Shown here one piece after another: positions 27,611 to 36,513 of a stretch of 64,000 bases of DNA; position 1 is the stretch's first letter, and the number at the start of each line of letters is the position of its first letter. Position numbers and translations under genes: made by a program. The DNA comes from Isosphaeraceae bacterium EP7 (GTDB lineage Bacteria; Planctomycetota; Planctomycetia; Isosphaerales; Isosphaeraceae): NCBI GenBank assembly GCA_038400315.1, contig CP151667.1, positions 4,847,174 to 4,911,173 of the forward strand. Direction: 5' to 3'. The notes beneath the pieces are model-generated. The model worked only from the letters and a program-made list of their open reading frames with translations. It was not told the DNA's origin and searched no databases.

Positions 27611-27614
27611 GCAA

Positions 27615-27670
27615 GCCCGAAGCTTCAGGCCAGGGGCGGTAACCCCGAAGCTTCAGGCCAGGGGCGGTAA
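27615..27670. repeat. Two tandem copies of a 27-28 bp unit across the tatD stop codon
   Basis: The unit beginning CCCGAAGCTTCAGG occurs at 27616-27642 and again at 27643-27670 with only one base of difference in length. The second copy contains the last codons and stop of tatD on the minus strand. The first copy lies between tatD and the beta-propeller gene, so the 3' end of tatD has been duplicated into the spacer between convergent genes. Confidence 0.85.
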
Positions 27671-28453
27671 CTTGAAGAGCGCCATGGCGTTCCGGGTTGT
27701 CGCCTTGGCAAGTTCCTCGATCATCAAGCCGCGTAGCTCGGCGAGCCTGGCGGCGACAAGCGCAACGCGGGCGGGCTCGTTAGGCTTGCCGCGAAAGGGT
27801 GCAGGGCTGAGATAAGGACTATCGGTCTCGACCAGGATCCGATCGAGCGGGGCCATTGCGGCGGCCTCTCGCAGCGGGTCGAGCGTCTTGTTGGCGAACG
27901 TCAGCATGCCGGCGAAGGAGAGGTGCAGGCCGAGGTCGAGGAATCGCCCGGCCAACGCAACGTCGCCGGTGAACGAGTGCAAGACCCCCTTGATGGGCCG
28001 CCCGAGTGTTTCGAGTTGCGCCAGGATGTCATCGGCCGACTCGCGGCAGTGGATGACGACCGGCAGGTTCAGGCGGTGTGCCAGGTCGAGGTGCCTGCCG
28101 AAGTAATCTTGCTGTAACTCGAACGGGGTGAAATCCCAGTGTCGATCGAGGCCCGTCTCGCCGATCGCGACCACGGCGGGGTCTGAAGCGAGATCTATGA
28201 CCTGCTCCCAGTCCCCCTCGGCGGCCTCCGCCGCATGGTTGGGGTGGATCCCGACGGTCGGATGAAGGAACGAAAATCGGCCGACGAGATCCAGGGCGAC
28301 CCGGCTATCGGCGGCCGTGGTCCCGACCACGACGATACGCCCAACGCCCGCGGCGCGTGCGCGATCGGACACACTTCCGACGTCGGCTAGGAGCGGGCCA
28401 TCGGCCAGGTGGGCGTGGGTGTCGACCAGCATCGGTCGTTGGCTGCCAGTCAC
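27653..28453 (-). CDS. tatD: TatD-family metal-dependent DNase/hydrolase
   Basis: The 266-residue TIM-barrel hydrolase has VDTHAHL for the first metal pair, GIHPNHA, the bridging Glu in AIGETGLD, VIHCRES, LHSFTGD and the final Asp in LVETDSPYLSP. The family acts as 3'-5' DNase or deacylase. GTG 28453 overlaps the stop of the upstream fur-type gene (GTGA), which indicates coupling; an internal ATG at 28432 (MLVDTHAHL) is the usual family start and could also serve. Length is normal. Confidence 0.92.
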   Translation of the reverse strand: MTGSQRPMLVDTHAHLADGPLLADVGSVSDRARAAGVGRIVVVGTTAADSRVALDLVGRFSFLHPTVGIHPNHAAEAAEGDWEQVIDLASDPAVVAIGETGLDRHWDFTPFELQQDYFGRHLDLAHRLNLPVVIHCRESADDILAQLETLGRPIKGVLHSFTGDVALAGRFLDLGLHLSFAGMLTFANKTLDPLREAAAMAPLDRILVETDSPYLSPAPFRGKPNEPARVALVAARLAELRGLMIEELAKATTRNAMALFKLPPLA

Positions 28454-28950
28454 TCGTCGGAAGCCCCAGGCTGGTCATCCTGGTAGTAGCCAACCAGTTC
28501 GAGCCTGTACCCGGTCACGTGGAACCCCCGGCCTTCCAGCTTGGCGGGCAACGCAGGGTCGAGCTTGGCGATCAGGTCGGGGTCGAACGGGGTGGCGAGA
28601 TCTTCGACCGTGCCCGAACGGAGGCAACGCAGGTGATAATGCGGCTCGCCCCTAGCGTCATACCGCGCCGACCCGTCTTCGTGGGTCAGCTTCGCCGCAA
28701 GTCCTGAAGAGACAAGAGCTTCAAGTGCTTTATAGACGGTGGCCAGGCTGATCTTGGGCAGGCCCGGCAGGACGCCACGATAGACGTCCTCGGCCGACGG
28801 ATGGTGGGAGGCTCGGACAAGGTAGTCGTAGACGGCCACGCGTTGCCTGGTGCAGCGGCAACCGGCCGCTTCCAGCAGGTCGCGGAGGGTCGGGCCGCCG
28901 GCGGGGCCGGTCACTGTGGGCTCGTCGGTGTGCGGTCGCCGCTCGCTCAT
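28450..28950 (-). CDS. Fur/PerR-family transcriptional regulator
   Basis: This 166-residue regulator has the winged helix with TRQRVAVYDYLVRASHHPSAE and recognition segment ISLATVYKALEALVSSG, followed by the dimerisation domain with ARGEPHYHLRCLRSG. The metal-site His residues resemble PerR. Only one Cys (CLRSG) remains where many members have CxxC, and the C-terminal CxxC is missing, so a structural zinc site is not expected. Iron, peroxide or other metal sensing cannot be told apart by eye. It is cotranscribed with tatD and divergent from nusA, with a palindrome in the shared upstream region. Confidence 0.88.
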   Translation of the reverse strand: MSERRPHTDEPTVTGPAGGPTLRDLLEAAGCRCTRQRVAVYDYLVRASHHPSAEDVYRGVLPGLPKISLATVYKALEALVSSGLAAKLTHEDGSARYDARGEPHYHLRCLRSGTVEDLATPFDPDLIAKLDPALPAKLEGRGFHVTGYRLELVGYYQDDQPGASDE

Positions 28951-29341
28951 CCTTAAAGACTTCCCGGGCCGTCGATTGGGCCGCGTGCGTTGGCACCGAA
29001 ACGATTGTTCGGCGACTTGACAGCGATGTCAACCGCTTGCTACGTTTGATGGCGGGGAAGTGCGGGTCGAGGGTGGTCACGGGACTACACGGGGCAATGT
29101 CTCCGGATCGGCTCGTGCATTTCCGTGACGTGTTCGTCGACAGACGAGCCCGTCTATCGGAGTTGGGCCTTGCCGTCAGGCCGGGGCGAACGCCGGGTCG
29201 CGGCAGGCTTTGCGCGTGGCGTCAGCCGCCGCGGCGAATCGTCGCGGCCGCCGCCTGATGGGGCCTCGGCCCGGTCTCGGCTGCCCAGAATGCGGCCCAC
29301 CGGTTCGGCCATCTCGCTACGCCACGCCTCGGAGCATCTCA
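28951..29341. promoter_or_regulatory. Divergent fur/nusA upstream region
   Basis: This 391-base gap between the starts of fur and nusA holds one good promoter-like site and a palindrome, listed separately. The rest is GC-rich with no gene I can support, although open frames run through it. A rimP gene is often found upstream of nusA in other bacteria; none is here. Confidence 0.6.
29017..29046 (+). promoter_or_regulatory. Promoter-like site overlapping a 16-bp palindrome
   Basis: TTGACA (29017-29022) is a perfect -35 and TACGTT (29041-29046) a partial -10, with 18 bases between. The -35 is also the left arm of the palindrome TTGACA-N4-TGTCAA (29017-29032). A protein bound there would cover the -35. 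The site lies 295 bases before nusA and 67 bases from the fur-type start, so it could serve either direction. Confidence 0.5.
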
Positions 29342-31006
29342 ATGAGCGTCGACCTGGTCCGGATCGTCGATAGCATCCATCGCGACAAGAACATCCCCAA
29401 GGAGGTCTTGTTCGACGGGATCACGTCCGCGATGGTCACGGCGGCGAAGAAGCACTATCCCGACGCCGAAGACATCCAGATCACGATCGACCCCGAATCC
29501 GGCGTCGTCGTCTTCACCAAAGACGGCACGAAGATGGACCCCGGCGAGCTCGGCCGGATCGCGGCGCAGACGGCCAAGCAGGTCATCATCCAGAAGATTC
29601 GCGAGGCCGAACGCGACAGTCTCTTCGACGAATTCGAGGAGCAGCGCGGCGACCTCGTCACCGGCACCGTCCAGCGGTTCGAGGGGGGCGCGGTCACCGT
29701 CAACCTCGGCAAGACCGACGCCTTGCTCCCACGCAGCGAGCAGATCCCCGGCGAGAGCCACCACCCCGGCGAGCGTGTCCGGGCGGTCATCCTCGACGTC
29801 CGCAAGGTCGGCCAGCGGGTCAAGATCATCCTCAGCCGGACCCACCCCGACTTCGTCCGCCGGCTCTTCGAGCTGGAGATCCCCGAGATCGCCGACCAGA
29901 TCATCTCGATCCGGGCCCTGGCCCGCGAGGCCGGATATCGGTCGAAGGTCGCCGTCTCGTCGATCGACGTGAAGGTGGACGCCGTCGGAGCATGCGTCGG
30001 CGTCCGCGGCACCCGCATCAAGAATATTGTGGATGAGCTGGGCGGCGAGCGGATCGACATTGTCCGCTGGAACGAGTCGCTCCAGGTCCTGATCCCCAAC
30101 GCCTTGCAGCCGGCCGAGATCGAAGAGGTCATGCTCTGCCAGCTCCTCGGCCGTGCCATCGTCCTGGTCCGCGAGGACCAGCTCTCGCTGGCGATCGGCC
30201 GACGCGGCCAGAATGTCCGGCTTGCGTCCAAGCTCTCGGGCTGGGACATCGAGATCATGACCAGCGACGAGCTGGACGAGCTGATCGAGAAGTCGGTCGC
30301 CGCCTTCACGAAAATCGAGGGGGTCTCGACCGAGCTTGCCGAGCGGTTTGTGGAACAGGGGATCCTCAGCTATGATGATCTGTCGGTCATGGAAATCGAC
30401 GACCTGGTGAACACAATCGAGGGCCTGGACGAAGAAATGGCCGTGGAGATCGTCGCCAAGGCGGAGATCATGGCCGAGGAATCGACCGAGGACATGCCTC
30501 GACGCAAGGGTGCACGCACCTCGTCGAACGTCCGGAATGAGGCTCCTCCCGCGGATAGCCCCGCCCCTTCGATCGCCGACCTCCTCGGCGATGGTTCCAA
30601 CCCAGCGCCATCCGAGCCCGACTCGGACGACGAGAATCGAGACGAGGCCGAATCCAGCCTTGAAGCCACCGATCGTGACGAGTCCGCGTCCATCGACGAG
30701 GACTCGGACGAGGACGTGGGTGCCGACCTCGAAGGAGATCAGGCCGATGGCGACATGCCGCGGGACCTGGCCCTCGCGACCGAGCACCTCGACAATGACG
30801 GGGAAGTGACCTCTCCCCCCGGCGAGTCCGACCAGGGCGAGTCGGGCCGTATCATGATCGCCGCAGTCGCGTCGGGCTCGTCGGACGACGAGTACCTGCC
30901 CGACTCCAGCCCCGACGGTGAAGACGTCCCATTGCCCGATGACGAGACCGGCTCGACCGGATCGTCTCCCTCGCAGCAGGACCCGAAGCGTATGCCCCGA
31001 CCATGA
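29342..31006 (+). CDS. nusA: Transcription termination/antitermination protein NusA with acidic tail
   Basis: This 554-residue NusA starts at ATG 29342 with GGAG nearby. The N-terminal RNA-polymerase-binding domain (MSVDLVRIVDSIHRDKNI) leads into an S1 domain (GDLVTGTVQRFEGGAVTVNL) and two KH domains (ACVGVRGTRIKNIVDELGGE and QLSLAIGRRGQNVRLAS). A helix-hairpin-type segment (ELAERFVEQGILSYDDL) follows. The last about 150 residues are very acidic (Asp/Glu/Ser) and disordered. NusA modulates pausing and termination. It heads the nusA-infB-ylxP-rbfA group. Confidence 0.95.
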   Translation: MSVDLVRIVDSIHRDKNIPKEVLFDGITSAMVTAAKKHYPDAEDIQITIDPESGVVVFTKDGTKMDPGELGRIAAQTAKQVIIQKIREAERDSLFDEFEEQRGDLVTGTVQRFEGGAVTVNLGKTDALLPRSEQIPGESHHPGERVRAVILDVRKVGQRVKIILSRTHPDFVRRLFELEIPEIADQIISIRALAREAGYRSKVAVSSIDVKVDAVGACVGVRGTRIKNIVDELGGERIDIVRWNESLQVLIPNALQPAEIEEVMLCQLLGRAIVLVREDQLSLAIGRRGQNVRLASKLSGWDIEIMTSDELDELIEKSVAAFTKIEGVSTELAERFVEQGILSYDDLSVMEIDDLVNTIEGLDEEMAVEIVAKAEIMAEESTEDMPRRKGARTSSNVRNEAPPADSPAPSIADLLGDGSNPAPSEPDSDDENRDEAESSLEATDRDESASIDEDSDEDVGADLEGDQADGDMPRDLALATEHLDNDGEVTSPPGESDQGESGRIMIAAVASGSSDDEYLPDSSPDGEDVPLPDDETGSTGSSPSQQDPKRMPRP

Positions 31007-31191
31007 GGCCCCGTACGGGCCAGAACTCGTGTGCCGGCCAGGCCGGCCAGACCCTTCGCTCCCCCTGAGTCGCCCGCCAAGCACGGGCCTCAGGAGAGGC
31101 ATTCGGGCTTGGCAGGCCTGGTCGGTCCAGTCCACAATACCGATCAGGCCCGCGGCCCGGAGGCCGCCGGCGTAGCCAGGAGGAGTTGCCG

Positions 31192-34100
31192 TTGTCCACG
31201 CGTGTCCACGAGCTGGCGAAAGAACTGGGCCTCAAGAGCCAGGATCTGATCGACCGAATCCAGAAGTGGGGCCTCGGCGTCAAGTCGAGCCCGTTAGCGA
31301 GCCTCGATCCCGAGATGGTCGATCGGATCAAGTCCCTGGCGCGGGACTTGTCCGGTCCGGAGACGGCTTCGGCGACCCCGGCAGCGTCGGTTTCCACTCC
31401 ACGCACTTCTCCCCCGGAGATTCCCGCTATTCGCCCGACAGCTACCGTGGAGCAACGGCCTATGGCCGACGCAAAGGTCGCAACCCCTGAGCAGCCGGCC
31501 GCCGCGAAAGTCGCGCCTCCAGTGCCGCCGACCGCCGCGAAGGTCGCCCCCGCCGAGCCGCTGACCGCCGCCGCCCCGCCCACCCCAGTTCCGGCGCCGG
31601 TCGCCCCCGCCACCAAGCCTGTCGCGACGCCCACCGCCGCGACGGCTCCCGCTCCCACTCAGGTCCCTGCCCCCGCACCTCCGGTGTCGCGTCCGGCCGC
31701 TCCCGCGGGCCCGGCCCTCGCCTCGCCTCCGGCGGGCATGGCCAGGCCCCCGATGTCCGCGACCACCCCCGCCGCCCCTGCATCGGCGCCGGGACAGGCC
31801 AGGCCGGGTCAGCCCCTCTCGAGGCCCGCCGCGGAGCCGAGGTCCGGCGCCGAAGCCCCGGCGAATCCGGGAATGACCGGCACGCCCAGGGTCGCACCGC
31901 CCCTCGGCGGGGCTCGCACCGGCACCCCTGGCCCCCTGCACCGCACCGGCGGCTCGGGCGCGGGCGGCGCACACTCCGGCCAGCCCCAGCCCCGTCCGGG
32001 TCAGCCGTCGAACCTCGCGCCGATCCGGCCCCCAGGGCTGGGCTCCAGTGAGCCCCGGCCGAATCCGACCTCGCCGCCCCCGCTCCGTCAGTCCGACTAC
32101 ATGACCTCCGCGGGGACCCGGGTCCAGCCCGGTGCCAGGCCCCCGCTGCAGCAGTCGCCACGTCGGCCGCTCGAAGGTCAGACCGGCTCCGGAGACGGCC
32201 CTCGCTACGGCGCTTCGGGCACGACCATGCCCCGGCGCCCGCTCCCCCCGGTGGCCGGCCCTACCTCCGGCCCGCAGATGAGGCGCCCCCCGGGCGCCCC
32301 TCAGGGTGGCGGCGACCGCCCGCCGACCGAGCTTCGTGGGGCCCAACGGCCCGACATGAAGTTCACCCCGGACCAGCTCCGGGCCATGCGCGAGTCGGGC
32401 CAGCTCGGCTCGATGGTCGCCCCGCCCGGCCGACCGGGCGCCCCCGGCACCTCACGTCCAGGCCAGCCCGGGATGAATCGTCCCGGCATGCCGGCGATGC
32501 CGGCCGGCCGCGGACCCGGCTTCGCCGGCGCCCCGCCGATCGGCCTCCGCAGGCCGCCGGCCGCCCCCGGCCTTCCCGCCGCCCCCGTGGCGCCGACAGC
32601 CGAGGAAGATGAAGATCGCAAGGGCAAGGGGTTGCCCGGCAGCAGGCTTGGCACCGCCGCCGACCGCAACGCCAGGCGGACCAAGCGCAACGAACGCGCC
32701 AACGAACGCAAGAGCTTCTCGCCCCAGCCGGCCTCGGCCCTGCTCAGCGAGTCCGAGGAAGAGGCGAGGCGCGGCCGATCCGGCGGCAGGGGCCGCGGCA
32801 AGGGCAACCAGCGCGGGATGATGGCGCCGACCCGCAGGTCGACCGCCGAGATCGCCCCCCCCTTGAGCGTCCGCAACCTGTCGGAAGTCATGGGCGTTAA
32901 GGCCAACGACCTCATCAAGCGCATGATGACGTCGATGAACATGCTCGTGCAGATCAACGCCACCCTCGACGAAGAGTCGGCGGTGATGCTCGCCATGGAG
33001 TTCGGCGTCGAGCTGACCGTCGTCCACCCGCGCACCGCGGAAGACGACATGCTCGAGTCCATGGAACCGACCGAGGCGGGCAGCGAGACCCTCGAGCCCA
33101 GGCCGCCGATCGTGACCATCCTCGGCCACGTTGACCACGGCAAGACGTCCTTGCTCGACAAGATCCGCAAGGCCAACGTCGTTGACTCCGAGAGCGGCGG
33201 CATCACGCAGCACATCGGCGCTTACACGGTCGTGCAGGACGGCAAATCGACGACCTTCGTGGACACCCCCGGTCACGAGGCGTTCACCGCCATGCGTGCC
33301 CGCGGTGCCAATGTCACCGACATCGTCGTCTTGGTCGTCGCGGCCGATGACGGCGTCATGCCGCAAACCCAGGAAGCCATCGCCCACGCGAAGGCCGCCG
33401 GCGTCCCGATCATCGTGGCGCTCAACAAGATCGACCTGCCTAACGTCAACCTCAACAAGATCTACGGCGAGCTTTCGCAGCAAGATCTCGTCCCCGAGGA
33501 ATACGGCGGCGACACCCCGATCGTGAAGACCTCGGCCCTCACCGGTCAGGGGATTCCCGAACTGCTCGAAATGATCTCGATCATGGCCGAGCTTCGGGAG
33601 TTCAAGTCCGACCCGAATCGGCCGGCGACCGGTACCTGCCTCGAGTCGTCGATCTCCGAAGGTCGCGGCGTCGTGGCGACCCTGCTGGTCCAGGACGGCA
33701 CCCTCAAGGTTGGCGACGTGATCGTCTGCGGCGACGGCTACGGCCGCGTCCGGGCGATCTTCGATGACAAGGGCAAGTCGCTCGAAGAGGCGGGCCCCTC
33801 GACTCCGGTCGAGGTCTCAGGGCTCGACGAGGTTCCGACCGCCGGCGAGAAATTCGCCGTCGTCAGCGACATCACCCGTGCCCGCGAGATCGCCGTGGCC
33901 CGGCGCACGCGGACCCGAGGCGTCAGCCTGGGCGAGCGGCAGGCCATCACGCTGGAGAACCTCTACAGCAAGATGGCCGAGCAGAAGATCAAGAGCCTCA
34001 ACTTGATCCTCAAGGCTGACGTTCAGGGCTCACTCGAGGCCCTTATCAAGGAACTCGAGAAGCTGCACAACGACGAGGTCCCCATCCGCATCCTGCTCAA

Positions 34101-34602
34101 GGGTGTCGGCGGGATCAGCGAGAGCGACATCCTCCTGGCCGACGCGTCCCAGGCGATCGTCATCGGCTTCCGGGTCGCCCCGGAAGACAAGGCGATGTCG
34201 GAGGCCGCCGAGAAGAAGATCGATATCCGCCGATATGATATCATCTACCAGGTGACCGACGAGATCAAGAAGGCGATCGAGGGCATGCTCGTGCCCGAGA
34301 TCAAGGAAGTCCACCTCGGCCGCGCCGTGGTCCGGATGACCTACCGGATCTCCAAGGTCGGCATGGTCGCCGGCTGCTTCGTCACCCAGGGGACGATCGA
34401 ACGCTCCTCCAAGGCGCGGATCATCCGCGAGGGTCGCGAGATCTACAAGGGGGGCGTCGAGGCCCTGAAGCGGTTCAAGGACGATGCCAAGGAGGTCCGC
34501 GAGGGCTTCGAGTGCGGCATCAAGGTGACGAACTTCGAAGACCTGAAGGTCGACGACGTCATCGAGGCCTACCGGATCGACGTCATCCGCAGGACCCTCT
34601 GA
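31192..34602 (+). CDS. infB: Translation initiation factor IF-2
   Basis: The 1136-residue factor starts at TTG 31192, six bases after AGGAGGAG; the TTG at 31186 is too close to it. An IF2N module ([13 protein letters not shown]) is followed by a linker of about 480 residues rich in Pro, Ala, Gly and Arg. A second IF2N ([17 protein letters not shown]) and the GTPase follow: G1 [13 protein letters not shown] near residue 645, then [21 protein letters not shown] and SALTG. Domains II-IV complete the protein. It places fMet-tRNA on the 30S subunit. It is about 250 residues longer than E. coli IF2, almost all in the linker. Confidence 0.96.
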   Translation: MSTRVHELAKELGLKSQDLIDRIQKWGLGVKSSPLASLDPEMVDRIKSLARDLSGPETASATPAASVSTPRTSPPEIPAIRPTATVEQRPMADAKVATPEQPAAAKVAPPVPPTAAKVAPAEPLTAAAPPTPVPAPVAPATKPVATPTAATAPAPTQVPAPAPPVSRPAAPAGPALASPPAGMARPPMSATTPAAPASAPGQARPGQPLSRPAAEPRSGAEAPANPGMTGTPRVAPPLGGARTGTPGPLHRTGGSGAGGAHSGQPQPRPGQPSNLAPIRPPGLGSSEPRPNPTSPPPLRQSDYMTSAGTRVQPGARPPLQQSPRRPLEGQTGSGDGPRYGASGTTMPRRPLPPVAGPTSGPQMRRPPGAPQGGGDRPPTELRGAQRPDMKFTPDQLRAMRESGQLGSMVAPPGRPGAPGTSRPGQPGMNRPGMPAMPAGRGPGFAGAPPIGLRRPPAAPGLPAAPVAPTAEEDEDRKGKGLPGSRLGTAADRNARRTKRNERANERKSFSPQPASALLSESEEEARRGRSGGRGRGKGNQRGMMAPTRRSTAEIAPPLSVRNLSEVMGVKANDLIKRMMTSMNMLVQINATLDEESAVMLAMEFGVELTVVHPRTAEDDMLESMEPTEAGSETLEPRPPIVTILGHVDHGKTSLLDKIRKANVVDSESGGITQHIGAYTVVQDGKSTTFVDTPGHEAFTAMRARGANVTDIVVLVVAADDGVMPQTQEAIAHAKAAGVPIIVALNKIDLPNVNLNKIYGELSQQDLVPEEYGGDTPIVKTSALTGQGIPELLEMISIMAELREFKSDPNRPATGTCLESSISEGRGVVATLLVQDGTLKVGDVIVCGDGYGRVRAIFDDKGKSLEEAGPSTPVEVSGLDEVPTAGEKFAVVSDITRAREIAVARRTRTRGVSLGERQAITLENLYSKMAEQKIKSLNLILKADVQGSLEALIKELEKLHNDEVPIRILLKGVGGISESDILLADASQAIVIGFRVAPEDKAMSEAAEKKIDIRRYDIIYQVTDEIKKAIEGMLVPEIKEVHLGRAVVRMTYRISKVGMVAGCFVTQGTIERSSKARIIREGREIYKGGVEALKRFKDDAKEVREGFECGIKVTNFEDLKVDDVIEAYRIDVIRRTL

Positions 34603-34675
34603 GAATCGCGTGCGGGCCGGGCTTACCCTTCGACGGGGGGCCCGGCCCCGTCCACGCGCCCGCGGATGGGTCGCC

Positions 34676-34957
34676 ATGAACGTCATCACGTTGCGACTCG
34701 TCCTGCTCGCGACCGACTGCCGCAGCGCCCGCGAGAAGCGGAAGCGGATCCGGGCCATCCTGGATCGGCTCCATCAATCCTTCAACGTCTCGGTCGCCGA
34801 GGTGGACCGCCTCGACCACCCCCAAGAGTCCGTCATCGGAGTCGTGGTGGTCGCCGCCACCCGCCGCGAGGCACGCGAGACCCTGGCCCGCGTGACCGAC
34901 GCCGTCGCCGCCCACCCCAGGGCCGAGATTCTCGACCAAGACACCTTCGAGGCCTGA
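34676..34957 (+). CDS. DUF503 (YlxP-like) protein
   Basis: The 93-residue product matches the small DUF503/YlxP family, commonly located between infB and rbfA. It opens NVITLRLVLLATDCRSAREKR, has the RAILDRLHQSFNVSVAEVD block and ends with a beta-alpha-beta fold. ATG 34676 is the family start. The biochemical role of the family is unknown; operon position suggests ribosome assembly or translation. The next gene starts seven bases on. Confidence 0.88.
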   Translation: MNVITLRLVLLATDCRSAREKRKRIRAILDRLHQSFNVSVAEVDRLDHPQESVIGVVVVAATRREARETLARVTDAVAAHPRAEILDQDTFEA

Positions 34958-34964
34958 CGTCGCC

Positions 34965-35420
34965 ATGCCCTCGCACCGCAGCCTCCGCATCGCCGAGGCG
35001 ATCCGAGAGGTCGTCTCCCAGGCGATCCTCTTCGAAGTGGCCGATCCCCGCGTCAAGAGCATCACCGTCCTGCATGCCGAGGTTTCCAGCGACCTCCACG
35101 CCGCCACCGTCTACGTCTCGATCATGGGCGACGAGAAGCAGCAGAAGCTCTCGATGCGTGGGCTCCAGCACGCCACCGGATTCCTCCAGGCCCGGGTCGC
35201 GGCCCGGCTCCAGACCCGATCGACGCCGGTCCTGAAGTTCAAGGAAGACGACAGCGTCAAGAAGTCGGTCTCGATGTCGCGACTGATCGAGGAGACGCTG
35301 GAGGCCGACCGGCTCGCCCGTGGCGGGGTACCCGCCCCCGAGGCAAGCCCCGTCGTTCCGAACCTCGCCCGCGAAGTCGACGAGACGGATGAGGACGCCG
35401 AGGACGAGAACGACACCTGA
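34965..35420 (+). CDS. rbfA: Ribosome-binding factor A
   Basis: This 151-residue KH-like factor assists 16S rRNA 5' maturation and late 30S assembly. Typical blocks are RSLRIAEAIREVVSQAIL, ADPRVKSITVLHAEVSSDL, ATVYVSIMG and a helix ending in RLIEETLEADR. The final 35 residues are an acidic extension (DETDEDAEDENDT). It closes the nusA-infB-ylxP-rbfA group; truB and rpsO, often next, are not here. Confidence 0.93.
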   Translation: MPSHRSLRIAEAIREVVSQAILFEVADPRVKSITVLHAEVSSDLHAATVYVSIMGDEKQQKLSMRGLQHATGFLQARVAARLQTRSTPVLKFKEDDSVKKSVSMSRLIEETLEADRLARGGVPAPEASPVVPNLAREVDETDEDAEDENDT

Positions 35421-35507
35421 GCGGCGCCTTGCTCCGCCCCTCGACCACCGATCGATCGCCCAGCGCGGACCTCATCCCAACACCAAACTTCGATCTCCAC
35501 AAGACTT

Positions 35508-36359
35508 ATGGCTACACCGAACAAAGCTCAATTTCTGACCGAGATCCAGACGCTGCTCAAGAAGCGTTACAAGACTTCCCCGCCCCCTTCCAAGCCTAGC
35601 ATCATCGAGGCGGTCGTCTACGCGATCTGCCATCAGGGGACCACCCGCGTTCAGGCAGAGAAGACGCTCGCCAGATTCAAGGAAGATTACTTCGACTGGA
35701 ATGAACTGCGGGTCACCTCGATGGGCGAGATCGAGGCCGTCTTCGCCGATCAGCCCGACGGCGATTTGAGGGCCATCGCCCTGCGGCGGTTCCTCAAGCA
35801 GCTCTTCTCGAAGACGTACAGCTTCACGCTTGACGCCCTCATCAAGAAGCCGCAGAAGGAAGCCCTGGCAACCCTCGTCGAGTACGACGCATTCAAGTCC
35901 GACTACATCGAGGCGACCGTCGTGCGGCTGGCGCTCGGGGGCCACGCGATCCCCGTCGACACCCCGATGAAGCGGGCGCTCACCCGGTTGGGCGTCGCCC
36001 CGGCCGATGTGGCGGTGCTCGACCTGCGGAGCCTGCTCGAACGCGCCGTGCCCAAGGCGAAGGGCCCCGAATTCGTCGACCTCGTCGAAGACCTGGCATT
36101 CGACACGTGCGTGGAGGGGACCCCGAACTGCCCGGAGTGCGAGCTGAAGAGCATCTGCCCGACGGCCCCGATCGTGCTGGCTCAGCTCGCCGGTGGCGCC
36201 AAGGTCGGCGGCGGCATCAAGGTCGTGACCAAGGTCCCGAGGGTGCCCAAGATCAAGGGTTCAGGGATCCAGACCCCGGTGAACAAGTCGGCCAAGGGTG
36301 AGACGCCTACCCCCCCGACGTCCGGACGAAACAAGGGCAAACCGACCCCTCCTTCGTGA
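35508..36359 (+). CDS. Endonuclease III-like HhH-GPD protein with altered active site
   Basis: This 283-residue protein has the 4Fe-4S loop of endonuclease III, C-x6-C-x2-C-x5-C at Cys201, 208, 211 and 217. It also has the conserved catalytic Asp151 in IPVDTPMKRAL. The helix-hairpin-helix turn LPGVGxKTA is replaced by EYDAFKSDYIEA; counting back 18 residues from Asp151 puts Tyr133 where the lyase Lys would be. A Lys-rich, Pro-rich tail of about 65 residues follows the cluster. It may be a monofunctional DNA glycosylase or a DNA-binding protein without activity. ATG 35508 has only a weak ribosome site. Confidence 0.8.
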   Translation: MATPNKAQFLTEIQTLLKKRYKTSPPPSKPSIIEAVVYAICHQGTTRVQAEKTLARFKEDYFDWNELRVTSMGEIEAVFADQPDGDLRAIALRRFLKQLFSKTYSFTLDALIKKPQKEALATLVEYDAFKSDYIEATVVRLALGGHAIPVDTPMKRALTRLGVAPADVAVLDLRSLLERAVPKAKGPEFVDLVEDLAFDTCVEGTPNCPECELKSICPTAPIVLAQLAGGAKVGGGIKVVTKVPRVPKIKGSGIQTPVNKSAKGETPTPPTSGRNKGKPTPPS

Positions 36360-36423
36360 TCGGACGGTCCTTCGCGACGTCGCTTGCGGGCCTGACGCCC
36401 GCCCTTGGGTCGTGCCGGCGAGC

Positions 36424-36453
36424 TTGGCAGGGTTCGGCGGGCCGTGCTACCAT
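36424..36453 (+). promoter_or_regulatory. Possible sigma-70-type promoter of the TPR gene
   Basis: TTGGCA and TACCAT are separated by 18 bases, 60 bases upstream of the chosen ATG at 36514. It lies in the gap after the HhH-GPD gene and would give the TPR gene its own transcript. Confidence 0.45.
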
Positions 36454-36513
36454 GAGGGCCTCGTGACGGATCTGTCCCGAGGCTTGACCATGCCCTGGCA
36501 GTGGAGGCTCGAG

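Noticed and set aside
29339-31135. 598-codon open frame on the minus strand, opposite nusA
   Set aside because: It mirrors the nusA codons, as expected in GC-rich DNA. The protein has no family features and nusA is certain.
32452-33483. 343-codon open frame on the minus strand, opposite infB
   Set aside because: It overlaps the IF-2 linker and GTPase; the codon pattern is the complement of the known gene.
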